A DNA stretch of 64,000 bases from Isoetes taiwanensis (lineage: Eukaryota > Streptophyta > Lycopodiopsida > Isoetales > Isoetaceae). The position numbers were made by a program, and so were the translations under genes. Below the pieces are notes generated by a model. The model was given only the letters and a program-made list of their open reading frames with translations, did no database searches and had not been told where the DNA came from. How positions within the stretch are numbered: position 1 is the stretch's first letter; every line of letters begins with the position of its first letter. Of this stretch, positions 23,610 through 34,186 are shown one piece after another. The stretch is taken from contig JAJEKV010000033.1 in the NCBI GenBank assembly GCA_021234155.1, positions 7,368,635 to 7,432,634 of the forward strand. Direction: 5' to 3'.

Positions 23610-24410
23610 GTGGAGTGTGAGATCATGCTAGCACCAGATGCTAAGCCTACCAGCAAGGCCCCCTACAGGATGAGTACTCCAGAGCTAATTGAGCTCAAGA
23701 AGCAGTTGCAAGAATTGCTTGAGCTCGGGTCACAAGAGCAAGCCTGTCACCTTTTGGAGCACCCATCCTTTTCGTCAAGAAGAAAGATGGAAGTCTAAGG
23801 ATGTGCATTGATTATCGTCAGCTCAATAAGCAAATGATAAAGAACAAGTATGCATTGCCAATGGCGGATGATTTAATGGACCAGCTCCAGGGAGCAAAGG
23901 TCTTCTCCAAAATTGACCTAAGGTCGGTCTATCATTAGATAAGGATCAAGAAAGAATATATCCACAAAACCGCTTTCAGAATGCGGTATGGTCATTATGA
24001 ATTCACGGTAATGCCTTTCAGCTTATCGAACGCCTCAGCAATATTTATGCGCTTGATGAACGACATCTTCAGGGAATTCCTGGACGAATTTGTCATTGTA
24101 TTCTTTGATGATATCCTAATCTATTGTAGGAATATAGAGGAACATGTATTGCATTTGAGGAGAGTGCTAGAAAGCTAAGGCGGCATCGCTTATATGGCAA
24201 ACTCTCAAAGAGCTACTTTGCAACAGGTAGGGTGGAATATTTGGGGCATGTAATTACAGCTGAAAGAATTTCGACAGATCCAGTGAAGATGGAAGCCATA
24301 GTGGATTGGCCAGCACCGAGGAATGTGGGAGAAGTAAGAAGCTTCTTTGTCTTGGCAGGGTACTATCGCAAGTTCGTTAAGGACTTCACGAAGTAGGCAT
24401 CTCTTTTGTC
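23610..24410 (+). pseudogene. gypsy reverse transcriptase, broken
   Basis: Segments in changing frames read [19 protein letters not shown] (from about 23,780), then an SKIDL motif. A TAG replaces the usual Gln of GYHQI near 23,937. The block continues as [14 protein letters not shown] and the catalytic box reads VFFDDIL (about 24,097-24,117) instead of the usual YxDD-type start. The thumb and connection continue to about 24,400 with a further stop at about 24,177 and another at about 24,395. Confidence 0.88.
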
Positions 24411-24890
24411 GGATCTCACTAAGAATAAGAAGGTGAAAGATTGGGTGCAACGTTGGCTTGAGAATGTCCAAACCTCCATTGAGAAGCTCAAAGAGGCATT
24501 GACCACAGCATCAGTTCTTACCCTCCCAGATCCAAGCAAGGACAATTTAGTGGCAACGAATGCTAGTAAGCTAGTGACAGGAGGAGTCCTTATGCAGGAG
24601 GAAAGAGTAGTCGCATATGATTCGAAGAAGATGAATGACGCCGAGCAGCGCTATCCGACTCACGATCAGGAACTCTTGGCCATAGTGAGAGCCCTAAGGA
24701 TTTGGAGGCACTACTTGTTGGGTAGAAGGTTCCAATTGGACATATACCACCAAAGCCTCCAGTATATCTTTACGCAACCACTCCTAAATCTAAGACAAAG
24801 GAGGTGGATGGAATTCCTCGAGGAGTTGAGATAGTCTACAAGCCTGGGGAAGTTGAATGTGGTTGCGGACGCACTCTCTCGAAGGCCGCT
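24411..24890 (+). pseudogene. gypsy RNase H
   Basis: The frame 24,406-24,834 reads GGVLMQEERVVAYDSKKM and RYPTHDQELLAIVRALRIWR, the standard gypsy RNase H core. The first catalytic Asp position reads TNAS rather than TDAS. After a stop at 24,832-24,834 the NVVADALSRRP motif continues from about 24,853. Confidence 0.85.
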
Positions 24891-25838
24891 AGAAACAAAA
24901 GTCTACTACAACGCCATATCGACACTCACTAGTGAGTATGGCAAAAAGATTGAAGAAACGTTGCCATCGGATGGCGACTTCAAAGAAGCTTGGACAAGCC
25001 TCTCTAAGGAGGCAAGAACGAACAAAGAGAGGGAAACCTTCAAACATTTTAAGAAGGAAGGTAACCTATTGTACCGTAAGAATAAATTGTGCGTACCAGA
25101 GTCATTAGGAGTCAGGAAGTTGATACTCCATGACACACACAATAGCCCAATAGCCAGACATGCAGTTTCATGAAGACCTATTTTAAGATCAGAAGTAGTT
25201 ACTTCTAGCCTGGTATGAAGAAGCAGATAGCTAAATATATTCGACAGTGCCAGCTATGTCAGCAGAAGAAGGCAGAGCAACTCCGAATTCCTTGAGCATT
25301 GGAACCATTGCCTGTGCCGAATGCGAAATGGGAGGTAATCAGCATGGACTTTATCACAGGGCTCCCGAGAACCATAAGAGGCAAAGATGCCTTGATGGTA
25401 GTAGTGAACAAATTGTCAAAGATGGCGTACTTTGTGCCATGTAGGACAACGGACACAGCGTTAGATACTGCCGTATTGTTCACTAAGGAGATTTTCCGAT
25501 TCCATGGGATGCCAAGAGAAATAATTTCGGATAGAGATTCAAAGTTCATGAGCGCATTCTGGCAAGACTTATTCAGCAGTATGGCGTATCATCCTCAGAT
25601 AGATGGGCAGATGGAGCGCATGAATCGAATCAAAGAAGATATGTTGAGGAACTATGTCTGGAACAAGCAATCTAAGTGGGACGATTTCATTCACTTGGTG
25701 GAGTTTGCCTATAATAGCACCAAGCAAGAATTTTCTCAGACGTCCCTCTACATGATCAATTATGGGTATCAATGCTTGACGCCAGATACGTGGCACAATC
25801 CAGTGTCCAAGGTTGAAGATCTGATATGCAGTAGCTAA
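24891..25838 (+). pseudogene. gypsy integrase, broken
   Basis: The HHCC zinc region (about 25,085-25,320) is disrupted by several stops. The catalytic core in the frame 25,299-25,838 keeps all three acidic positions: MDFITGLP, then SDRDSKF, then MERMNR. The core continues through KWDDFIHLVEFAYNST and ends at a stop at 25,838. The DDE triad survives although the protein cannot be made whole. Confidence 0.88.
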
Positions 25839-26290
25839 TGGAAGAAGTCAGAGGATATCTTCTAGCAGCAAGGAGTCGGCAGAAGAGTGTAGCCGATAGG
25901 CATAGGATCGCAAGAGAGTTCCAAGTAGGGGACAGTGTGTGGCTCAAAATCAAGGTCAAGCAAGCCAAGCTTCGAATCGGCAATTATAAGGAGCTTGCTC
26001 CTAGGTGGGCAGGTCCCTTCAAGATTTTCGAGCGAGTAGGGAGCCAAGCCTACAAGCTCGACTTGCTGGCACACGGTCTTCCATATGAGCCTGCTAAAAA
26101 GGCACAATCCAAATCCAGATGAGGTTTTGGAAACTCCAACGTTGTTGGAGATGACGGAGGAACAAGTTGAAATAGTGCCCGAGTTAATCCTTGATAAGGC
26201 ATTCAAGAAGACCAGAAGGTCTCAATTCCTCCAATATTTGGTTAAGTGGAAGCACTGCCTGTGGAAGACGCAACTTGAGTATTGAAGCAA
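25838..26290 (+). pseudogene. gypsy integrase C-terminal domain and chromodomain
   Basis: One frame (25,838-26,122) has the GPF/Y-type segment (WAGPFKIFERVG...YKLDL). After a frameshift a second (about 26,085-26,285) reads PELILDKAFKKTRR...QYLVKWKHC, a chromodomain in which the usual aromatic cage is partly altered. Chromodomains direct chromovirus integration to particular chromatin. Confidence 0.82.
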
Positions 26291-26299
26291 GATCTAGAG

Positions 26300-27060
26300 A
26301 AGCAATACATGGATTTTATGACGGAGTTCGACGGCCGAGTCATCTCCGAGCTGGTCGACACCGATTTGCCAGGTGCTTAGCTAAGTCGTATGTCTTAGTA
26401 TAGCTTTAGCAAGGCATATGCATTCACATTAGTGGAGTGCATATGCCAAAGTCTTGGAAGTGTAGGCGATGATGAGATATGCTCTAAAGGCATTCTCTAA
26501 GCCAACAACACCAAGAGTGCGCATGACCAGGAGGGTCATGTGAGAGGAAGAGAGGCATGGTGGACGATGATGAGACCATCTTTCGGATGATCTCTATGCG
26601 ACGATGCAGGGCAAGCGCACCTGACCATAGGGAGGTCATGGTAAGGTATGAGTGATCATGCGCGATGATGGGATCGTGAGATGTTCCCTAGCTTAAACCC
26701 TCAGGGGCATGAGGCACTGCGGGTGTACTCGATCAAGGGGATCATGTACAAGGTAGCACCTAATTATGGGCAATGATAGGATCATCTTAAATGGTCCTTA
26801 AGCTCAAACCCTTATGAGGCCATGATCGAGTGCAAGGTAGTAGGGTAACCTTGAGCTAGTAGTTCGGCTCAAGGAGGTAGTTAAGGTGGTGGTCCCTTAA
26901 AACCACAAACTTATTAACTAAACTAACGTAATGTGCTACTTGTGCAGGCCAGTGAAAGAGGAGCACAGTTGAGGAGCGCATTACGTGGAGATGGGGAGTC
27001 ATGGTTTAGACTTAAATTATGAACCCTAATAACTATTGTGATGATGTTTTGAATTACTAT
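26300..27060. other. Non-coding stretch after the gypsy element
   Basis: Probably the 3' untranslated part of the gypsy element, rich in 'gatgatg.gatcatg' phrases. No LTR, polypurine tract or gene could be identified. Confidence 0.4.
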
Positions 27061-27064
27061 AATG

Positions 27065-27530
27065 AGTAACTTCATCAAGTGAAATGGTCCACTAAGCAAA
27101 GCCACCATAAACAATCAATGTCGCATAGGTTGTCCTACTTTGAGGCGCTTAGTAGCCTCATCATAATCAATATGCTCTCTTACAGTTACTTCATCAAGAA
27201 CGCTATCTTAGCTATTAAAATATCTGAATGATGCAAAGATGGGGTCTAAACCATTAGGAATATGATATTAGAAGATGAAAATACTGAGGCGGCATCTAGT
27301 TGTACGCTATCAAATATTTTTTTTTTTGAAGAAGAAGATAAATATCTTATCATGAGAAAAATCAAGATACATCAAGAAAAAATCGTAATATGAGACTAAA
27401 ACCCTAGTAGATGAAATGGTCCACTAAGCAAAGCCACCATAAACAATCAATGTCGCATAGGTTGTCCTACTTTGAGGCACTTAGTAGCCTCATCATAATC
27501 AATATGCTCTCCTACAATTACTTCATCATC
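27065..27530. repeat. Direct repeat of about 120 bp, two copies 340 bp apart
   Basis: 27,076-27,197 and 27,412-27,531 share gaaatggtccactaagcaaa and gtcgcataggttgtcctact with few differences. The second copy overlaps the minus-strand frame at 27,447-27,656. The arrangement could be a local duplication or the ends of a small element. Confidence 0.75.
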
Positions 27531-28490
27531 GATAGGCATCATGTTATCATACCATTGAATACTAGGAGATGGAGATGATGCATGAAACATCATCTCCGCA
27601 TCAAAAATATGCTTTTTCCTGACAATCATCCATTTACTTTGATGCCATGACTCCATCTAACATCGATCATCAATACCATCGAACATGGCCTCATCAGGAC
27701 CATGGACGTATTCAAAAGTTTGTACACTATGAGGATCAACTTTAAGAGGAGCAATGGATGAAGAAGCATGTGTCACACTAAGAGCACATGCGAAGAGCTC
27801 TACTACTGGACATGCAAAGAAGCAAGAACTAAAGGTTGAACATGAGTAGAAGGTTCTAAAGCATCTATATGAACCTGAGGCTAGATATCACGTCGAAAAG
27901 AAGCAAAAGCCTCATGCTTAGGAAACAAAGAAGCCAATTTTGAACTGTTCAGCAGTTTCAAATCTAGCTTTTTATACCTTAAGCCATTCTTTATTACAAA
28001 ACAATCTGGCAATGGTGAGCCAGGTGTTAAAGAAACACAAATTCTAGGGCCATTTATAATAGAATGAGAAATATGTGTTTCAAGACCATTTGCAATGGAA
28101 GTCACAAATTGATGAGCCATCAAATCAGGAGGTACATTAGGAATTAAAAACCAGCAGGGCATTTTCAATGCACTAACTATACTAGGAGAAAACCTAGTAG
28201 AGTAATACTGATACATCAGATAAGCACTTACCAAGTGGATCAATTCCTCTAGACACCAAATTATCCACCACTGCATCACTGCTCTCAAACACCATAATTT
28301 TTGTTAATGACTTAATATATTGAAAAGGGAGAGATGAAGACGCCATAGTAAACTTGACAATCAGATATGGAATCATAAAGTCTAGATTATCACTCGTAAA
28401 GTACCCAATCATTGCACATGAAAAGTTCTTAGCACATCTAACATGTGCCTGATGATCTACCTTTACCACAGGAATTCCAGAGGCTTGAAC
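27447..28490 (-). pseudogene. DUF4283 / zf-CCHC_4-type protein remnant (plant LINE or gag-like ORF)
   Basis: Read on the minus strand from 28,469, the frames give a ferredoxin-like DUF4283 pattern (IPYLIVKFTMAS..., KIMVFESSDAVVDNLVSRGI). After a frameshift they give MPCWFLIPNVPPDLMAHQF...ICVSLTPGSPLPDCFVIKNG, the segment that precedes the zinc knuckle in these proteins. The frame 27,447-27,656 may be a further piece. Several frame breaks exist and no zinc knuckle is visible. Proteins of this type are usually LINE-1 ORF1 or domesticated derivatives in plants. Assignment rests on pattern memory only. Confidence 0.5.
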
Positions 28491-31060
28491 AATATTTTGA
28501 CAGTCAGGCTAGTAAAACACATCATCAAGGGGGTAATTCAACAGGTTGTCGAGCTTTTATGCATCCCAAATTGTAGTCAATTCTTCTTTTTCCCCAGACA
28601 AAACCTGCAAAGCTGCTGAGGCACGAGCCTTTCTAAAGGCTCCAATTACATCCTTACACATCTAAACACTTATTACTAAAATGACACTCTTGATATGACG
28701 ACTGCCAAACACCAATATTAACTAAATCTTGAGGAGTAGAAGCCAAACCTAACTGTGAAAACTCACCATTAGAACCCTGACTTGCAGCAGGAACACCTTG
28801 CAAAGGCAAAAAGTCCCCTTCTTGAAGAATTGCAGGATTGTCCTTAATCAAAGAAGATGTATTTGCTATGAATTGCTTACCTCAAATTGTCCGTTCCGTT
28901 CAAGCTGAGCATGCTAAACAAAATTTTGCATGGCTTTTAAAGTAATAGACAATTGAATAATAGAAGCATTTGCCGTATTTTCCTATGTGGTTTTAGGAGA
29001 ATCATGCTTCGACAAGATAGAAGTAGCCTTCTGTTGATTCATGGCCCACTTTGATGCTTCTTTGGCTTTCTATCCCATCTCGCATAAGAGGGCCAAAACA
29101 AAACAGGCCAAGTCCGGCCCCCAAATTGAAAGTTAACCATATCAAAAGTGATGCTAATGGAAAGCTCTCTGAAAAAACTTTCTAATGAGCTAAAGAATGC
29201 CAAAAATGAGTCCTGATGCAAGAATTATGCTAAAAATCTAATTGCCATCCTCAAGAAAACCTCTTTCACAGGTGTCGTTCTTGACGTTGCCATCAATATC
29301 TAGCATAATAATAGGGGGGGTTTCTTTTGTATTTTTATACATTTTTCCCTATGGTTTTCACATGTTTTGATGGATGTATTTTGCGGGGTATAGGATGTTT
29401 CTTTGGACAAGACTTCGAACTACAATTCATGGCACTACTACTGATTAAAAAGTCTATCTACATCTTAAATCTATTATCACTAGTACAAGTTGTGGTCCTG
29501 CTCCTACTCAGACAGGTAATATTGATTAGTTTTTGAATGGCAAATCCTGCTACCAAGTCACCACAATGTGCAAATCAGTCAATGACACTGAGATTACCAA
29601 CAGAACTATGTTTAAATGTTGCATCAATGTGTACCATTGTTTCCCAATATATGGCTGGTTGTGGCACTGAATGCCAAGATATGATGCCTGACAATGTACA
29701 CAGGAACATGAAAACTCATCTTGGATCACCATTGTCTGAATTTTCTCTCAAAGATCTTCTTATGCCTCCTCAAGGAGACCTTGGACCACCATATTATGGC
29801 ACTTGCATCTCTACTCATGTTGCTCCGTGAGTGCTCGCCGAATATCCTCTATTTGATGGGCATCAGGCTAGGTGGGTCAGCTGGCTAGGGAATGTTGTTT
29901 GAGCTAGGACCTGGTTGGCATTGCTTTGTGTGCTAGCGGCTGCCTGTCATGCTGAGCATGCCAGATGTGCCCCTTGAGATAGATCAATATGGGCAGTGGC
30001 TTGCCTTCAATAGTAAAAACTGGGATCTTAGCTCTTGGTGCGTTGTTGTTTGCTTTTGCTATTCCCACATGCAATGACGTAACTATTCGTGGACCTCAAC
30101 ACGTAGTCCCTTGTCTTGGAAGGAGATTTCCCTTTTTAGATTTCGTATACCAGGGTCCCAATATTAGGATGTTGCGCACCATTCTGTGTAAGGGACTGCA
30201 GTGGGCATGAGATGTGATGGTGGACTATGCTATTCCAGATAAGCTATCTGCTGCCTTATTTTCTTACTATAATAAGTTAAGTAGCTTATATTGTTAATAA
30301 CTTTTCAAAGAGTTTGGGATCTTCTTGTTCTTAATTTGGTGTTGCAATATCTTTTTGAGTTGTATTATTGAGTCTCTAAGAATGGATTTGATTCTTTATT
30401 TGAATCTGGTCATGGTTGGTGGTGGATAGAACTTTTCAAGCTAGTTTAGTCTTGAATAAATCTATGAGTTGGACTGCTAGTGAGCAATTTTACTTGTTGC
30501 AATTGTTTTGGTTCAACCATCCCTTGTGTTTACGTCTATTTGAGTTTTTAGGATGTGATGTGGTAAGTAGACTCTACGCAATGCCACGGTTCTATTGCGA
30601 CAGCAATTCGATAGAACGAGCCTTCTTCTAGCCTCCAAAGCCTGGAGGTCATGTAAATATCTCATTCTAACCTTCGAAACCTGGAGGTCATGTAAGTATA
30701 TTCTATGGATGCTTGATTTTAAGGGTTAGGGTGTATCTTTGGTGTATCTATTGTCCCATGCATTGACATTCTTGTTTTACTTTCTATTATGGTCTTCAAA
30801 CATTTAAATGTTGAAATTGTTTGATCCATAGCATATTGATACATTTCCTTTATATGCATGCATGTAATTATTTGGCGAGCATGCAACTCTTTGCAGGCAA
30901 GAACACTAGACGAAAATCCTCATGTGCACAACGGGAGAGGTAAAAAAGATTACTCCAAGTTTTTGTGAGTTGCTATTTCGGCAGGTCGATAAGCCGACAC
31001 CAGGTAGACCCTCTAATGGGCATGCCATTATTTAAAGCCTTTCCATACCGCCATTCATGT
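28491..31060. other. Non-coding stretch upstream of the transporter gene
   Basis: 28,491-29,220 may be a continuation of the minus-strand remnant, but no motif is visible. 29,285-29,390 is similar to 43,797-43,905 (both contain tagcataataa and ggggtttctttt then catgttttgatggatgta-like wording), so it is a dispersed repeat. The frame 29,537-29,830 (+) is unrecognised. 30,580-30,700 has a short inverted repeat (gttctat/atagaac) and a doublet of acctggaggtcatgtaa. Confidence 0.4.
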
Positions 31061-31092
31061 TCTTACCGCCTTTCAGGTTGCCCAAGTTTTGC

Positions 31093-31100
31093 CTATAAGT
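31093..31100 (+). promoter_or_regulatory. Candidate TATA box
   Basis: CTATAAGT lies 49-56 bases before the ATG at 31,149, a plausible position for a short 5' leader. This is inferred from sequence and spacing only. Confidence 0.45.
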
Positions 31101-31148
31101 AATATCACAATGCGAAATTGATCTGTTACTCAAAATCGATTCTCAAAC

Positions 31149-31955
31149 ATGGGTTCCTCAGAGCAGTCCATTAAGATGGAGGAGGGTGCACCCCACCTGC
31201 AGCAAGTGCACCCAGTTCTGTCAGACCAGGAAGCAGATCTGTGTAGAAAGAAGCACTTTTCGCAGCGGTCCCCTTGGCTCAGAGCTATGGTTCTTGGAGC
31301 CAATGATGGTTTGGTTTCCATAGCTTCCCTTATGCTTGGCATCAGTGCTGTCAAGAGTGATGCAAAATCTGCTGTGTATTCTGGCATAGCTGGCCTCATT
31401 GCAGGCGCATGTAGCATGGCCATTGGCGAGTTCGTCTCCGTGTTCTCGCAGCGCGATACCGAGCTCGCCGATCTCAAAAAAGAAGCAGCAGAACACCAAG
31501 CAGGTCCTCATGCTGCTGCTAGAGAGCTTGAAGAACTCACCCAAATCTATGTCTCTAGGGGTCTCACTTATGGTCTTGCAAAACAAGTTGCTGAAGAACT
31601 TTCCCAAGGGGATGTTATTAAAGCTCATGCTAGGGATGAACTAGGAATTGATATGGATTCTTTGTCTAACCCCGCGCAAGCCGCTCTAGTTTCTGCAATG
31701 GCTTTCTTCTGTGGAGGATTGATTCCACTCTTAGGTGGTGCTTTTGTGAAGAACCATAAGATGAGGATTATGGCTCTAGTGTTGTTCTCTACTGGAGGAT
31801 TAGCAATCTTTGGAGCAATTGGGGCCATGCTTGGTGGTGCTTCCATGCTCAAAGGTAGCTCTAGGGTTACATTTGGTGGTTTGATAGCTATGGGTGTTAC
31901 TTATGGTGTGCTCTATGTTGTTAGCCTCATATCTCATACAAATGTCCAAGCTTAA
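31149..31955 (+). CDS. Vacuolar iron transporter homolog (CCC1/VIT family)
   Basis: Intact single-exon gene of 268 residues. VIT/CCC1 proteins move Fe2+ (and Mn2+) from cytosol into the vacuole. The family signature PWLRAMVLGANDGLVSIASL begins near residue 38 and opens membrane segment 1 (about 38-62). Segment 2 lies at about 70-95 (SGIAGLIAGACSMAIGEFVSV), followed by SQRD and a cytosolic helical region (about 98-172) with Glu-rich stretches (ELEEL, AEELSQG) where the family binds metal. Segments 3, 4 and 5 lie at about 177-200, 204-229 and 236-261. The N-terminal 35 residues are hydrophilic with no signal peptide. The first ATG is used; nothing longer is open upstream. Nodulin-21-like VTL proteins are the closest group I can name; VIT proper is the alternative. 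No introns, no damage and no functional neighbours. Confidence 0.93.
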   Translation: MGSSEQSIKMEEGAPHLQQVHPVLSDQEADLCRKKHFSQRSPWLRAMVLGANDGLVSIASLMLGISAVKSDAKSAVYSGIAGLIAGACSMAIGEFVSVFSQRDTELADLKKEAAEHQAGPHAAARELEELTQIYVSRGLTYGLAKQVAEELSQGDVIKAHARDELGIDMDSLSNPAQAALVSAMAFFCGGLIPLLGGAFVKNHKMRIMALVLFSTGGLAIFGAIGAMLGGASMLKGSSRVTFGGLIAMGVTYGVLYVVSLISHTNVQA

Positions 31956-32328
31956 TTTGGTGTATGGATTGTCCCATTCCAATATCTCCTAGCCGTTTCA
32001 TCCTAAGAAAAAAAAGAATGCTTATACAAATCTTTCTAAGGCAAGCCTATAATCTTTTCCTAAGCTTTGAATGATGGAAGTGAGTTATGTTCTGAACAAC
32101 ATGCATGTTTCATAAAGCCAAGGCAATCTAAAAGATAACGTAGAAAGTGAAACTATGTACTTGCTTGGATGACTTGTTATATCATTTAAATTTGAAGTAC
32201 CTAAACATGTGGTTAAACTATTGTTAGACTAACGACTAGTTTCACCATATCATATTGCAGTGGGAAGAATTTTGCTCTGACATATCAAATATTTATATAA
32301 TGCAATCTTTGTACTCCACTTTTACATT

Positions 32329-32334
32329 AATAAA
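32329..32334 (+). terminator. Candidate polyadenylation signal
   Basis: AATAAA lies about 370 bases after the stop of the transporter gene, preceded by a T-rich stretch (tctttgtactccac). It is plausible but unverified; plant signals are loose. Confidence 0.35.
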
Positions 32335-32541
32335 TGCTAATGCCTTTTCATGTCATTAAAAATTTGTTAGGTTCTTACTTGTTCATCATAAGTCTATTTT
32401 TGTGTACTATGCATGATGTGATTGTTGCCTTTATTAGAGCGAATGTTGCCAATGAGTCATGTGCACATACATGAATTAGATTATTCTAAAAGATATTCTT
32501 ATGTCTTAATCACAATATATGAGTTAGTAGCTAAACTATAT

Positions 32542-32672
32542 TATATATTGGGGAATGGAGGTTAGAACTCCATTCTCGACAGGTGTTAGGTGTTACGACT
32601 GGCATTAGCTGGAATTGGACAACCTGCAAATTGCGAGTAGAGAACCAATCTCCATTCCCGTACAATATATAA
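32542..32672. mobile_element. Possible small MITE with imperfect terminal inverted repeats
   Basis: Left tatatattggggaatggagg (32,542-32,561) and right ctccattcccgtacaatata (32,650-32,669) are imperfect reverse complements, with an inner aatggag/ctccatt hairpin at the left. About 130 bp in all. The target duplication is unclear. Confidence 0.4.
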
Positions 32673-34186
32673 GTTGGGGACGGGTTTTAGACAAATCACA
32701 GATGTTGTGAAGATCATATAGGTTTATTTTGGCATCCTTGCAAATATCGCAGATGTTGCTAAGAGCATTCTTGCGGTGAGAACCATGTATGCTATGAAAA
32801 TCCAGCATTATTTAAAATAACCGAACACAAATGTTTGGGTCGATCTGAAGCCCACCGCCAGATCTAAAGCCCTTTGCTGAATCTTTCAAGATTGCAACTA
32901 AAAATCTTAGTCCAAATATTAGAAAAGAAAAGTAGCAATTCTAGATATAAGATGACATTTTGAACAAGCGCACTAGAGACCAACTAGTTTATAAGATGCC
33001 TACTCCACAAAAACAGATTCAAACTTGATGATTATTTAGTTGATTATCTCAACTAACAATGATTGGAGAAAATAAGATTAAAGGTATTCTTAATTTTTGC
33101 ACTTAGTTCATAGCATCCTCTTGCTTTTGGAAGAACTGTTATGTCGTCTTTATGACGACACATCCTTATCATTCACAAGGTCCTCAAAATTGAATTAGTA
33201 TGATTCTTTTCAAATGGTTTGTTAGTGGAAACTGATTTATAAAATCAATACGTTCATGTGGGGCATAACATCCGAAAATTGTCCAGTTACCATGATTTTC
33301 GCATCGGTTAAGCGAGAAACCGGGAGGGTGGGTTGGTAGAAGGGCAAGCCCTAGGGAAGGTCGTGAGGAATCAGGATATGCAGAATGTTCGAAATAGAAG
33401 GTCGATATTTGTGGAGAGGATACAATTTCTACAGAATATGCTAATTGGACGTCCATAGATAAGAGCAAAATAACAAGATTTAATTTCTCCAATTGCTTCT
33501 AAAAGGAGTTCAGGCGAATATTCTGCGGAGTAAGAGATTGCATGGAATGATTCGAGCACGTGCATTCTGGCTGTTGAAAGTAAGAAGAAATCCCAATTCC
33601 ATTTCCTTATTGTCAATAATCCGACTATGTTTTGCATGATCGTTTTTTGTCATCATGATAGTTTTCTGTAGTAAAGGAAGCGGTGCAGCCAAAGGACAGT
33701 CACTGCTTGCTCCACGCTTGCCTGTAAGTGCAGGTTTTAGAAAGTCTGGCTAATCCTGAAGTCCTTTCTGTTTAAGCAGTTTCTATGGCACGTACAACAA
33801 TTTCCATGGCACATACATCTGGCTAAAACTTCTTTGAAAAACTATCTCAGGCATTATAGGTAAGCTTGTATTTGTAGTCTACTATTTTACAATGATTTGT
33901 TAAAAGCATTTGAGTCTTTTCGCAGAATATGTTTTGCACTAAAATGTTCCAAGAATCACCAATTGCCTCCTAAAATTACCAAGTGGGTCTGGGGCATCAT
34001 GTCTTTATGGCATTAGCCCAGACATTTGCACTCTTGCCAAGGAAATTTTATTTTTTGATCCCTTGTCAAGAAGGATGATAACGTTTTTGAATGAACTATA
34101 TGTTCACTCATATGCCATTTGGCTTTTATAGAAAATAAATAAATATATGCTTTTTTGTTTTCAAAGTATATACGAATTGGCTATAG
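32673..34186. other. Intergenic stretch, no gene
   Basis: No domain could be read in any frame. Small open frames on the minus strand at 33,184-33,692 have no recognisable motif. The 5' part of the Penelope-like element could begin here, but I cannot see it. Confidence 0.4.

Larger units (their letters stand above)
22385..26300 (+). mobile_element. Degenerate Ty3/gypsy retrotransposon (chromovirus type), LTRs not found
   Basis: Gag, protease, reverse transcriptase, RNase H, integrase and chromodomain fragments lie in the canonical gypsy order on the plus strand, broken by at least six stops or frameshifts. The gag start is missing: similarity begins near 22,408 inside the gag core. I could not find matching LTRs on either side. 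The C-terminal chromodomain with the PxxILD approach places it among plant chromoviruses. It is a dead, 5'- and probably 3'-truncated copy. Confidence 0.9.
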
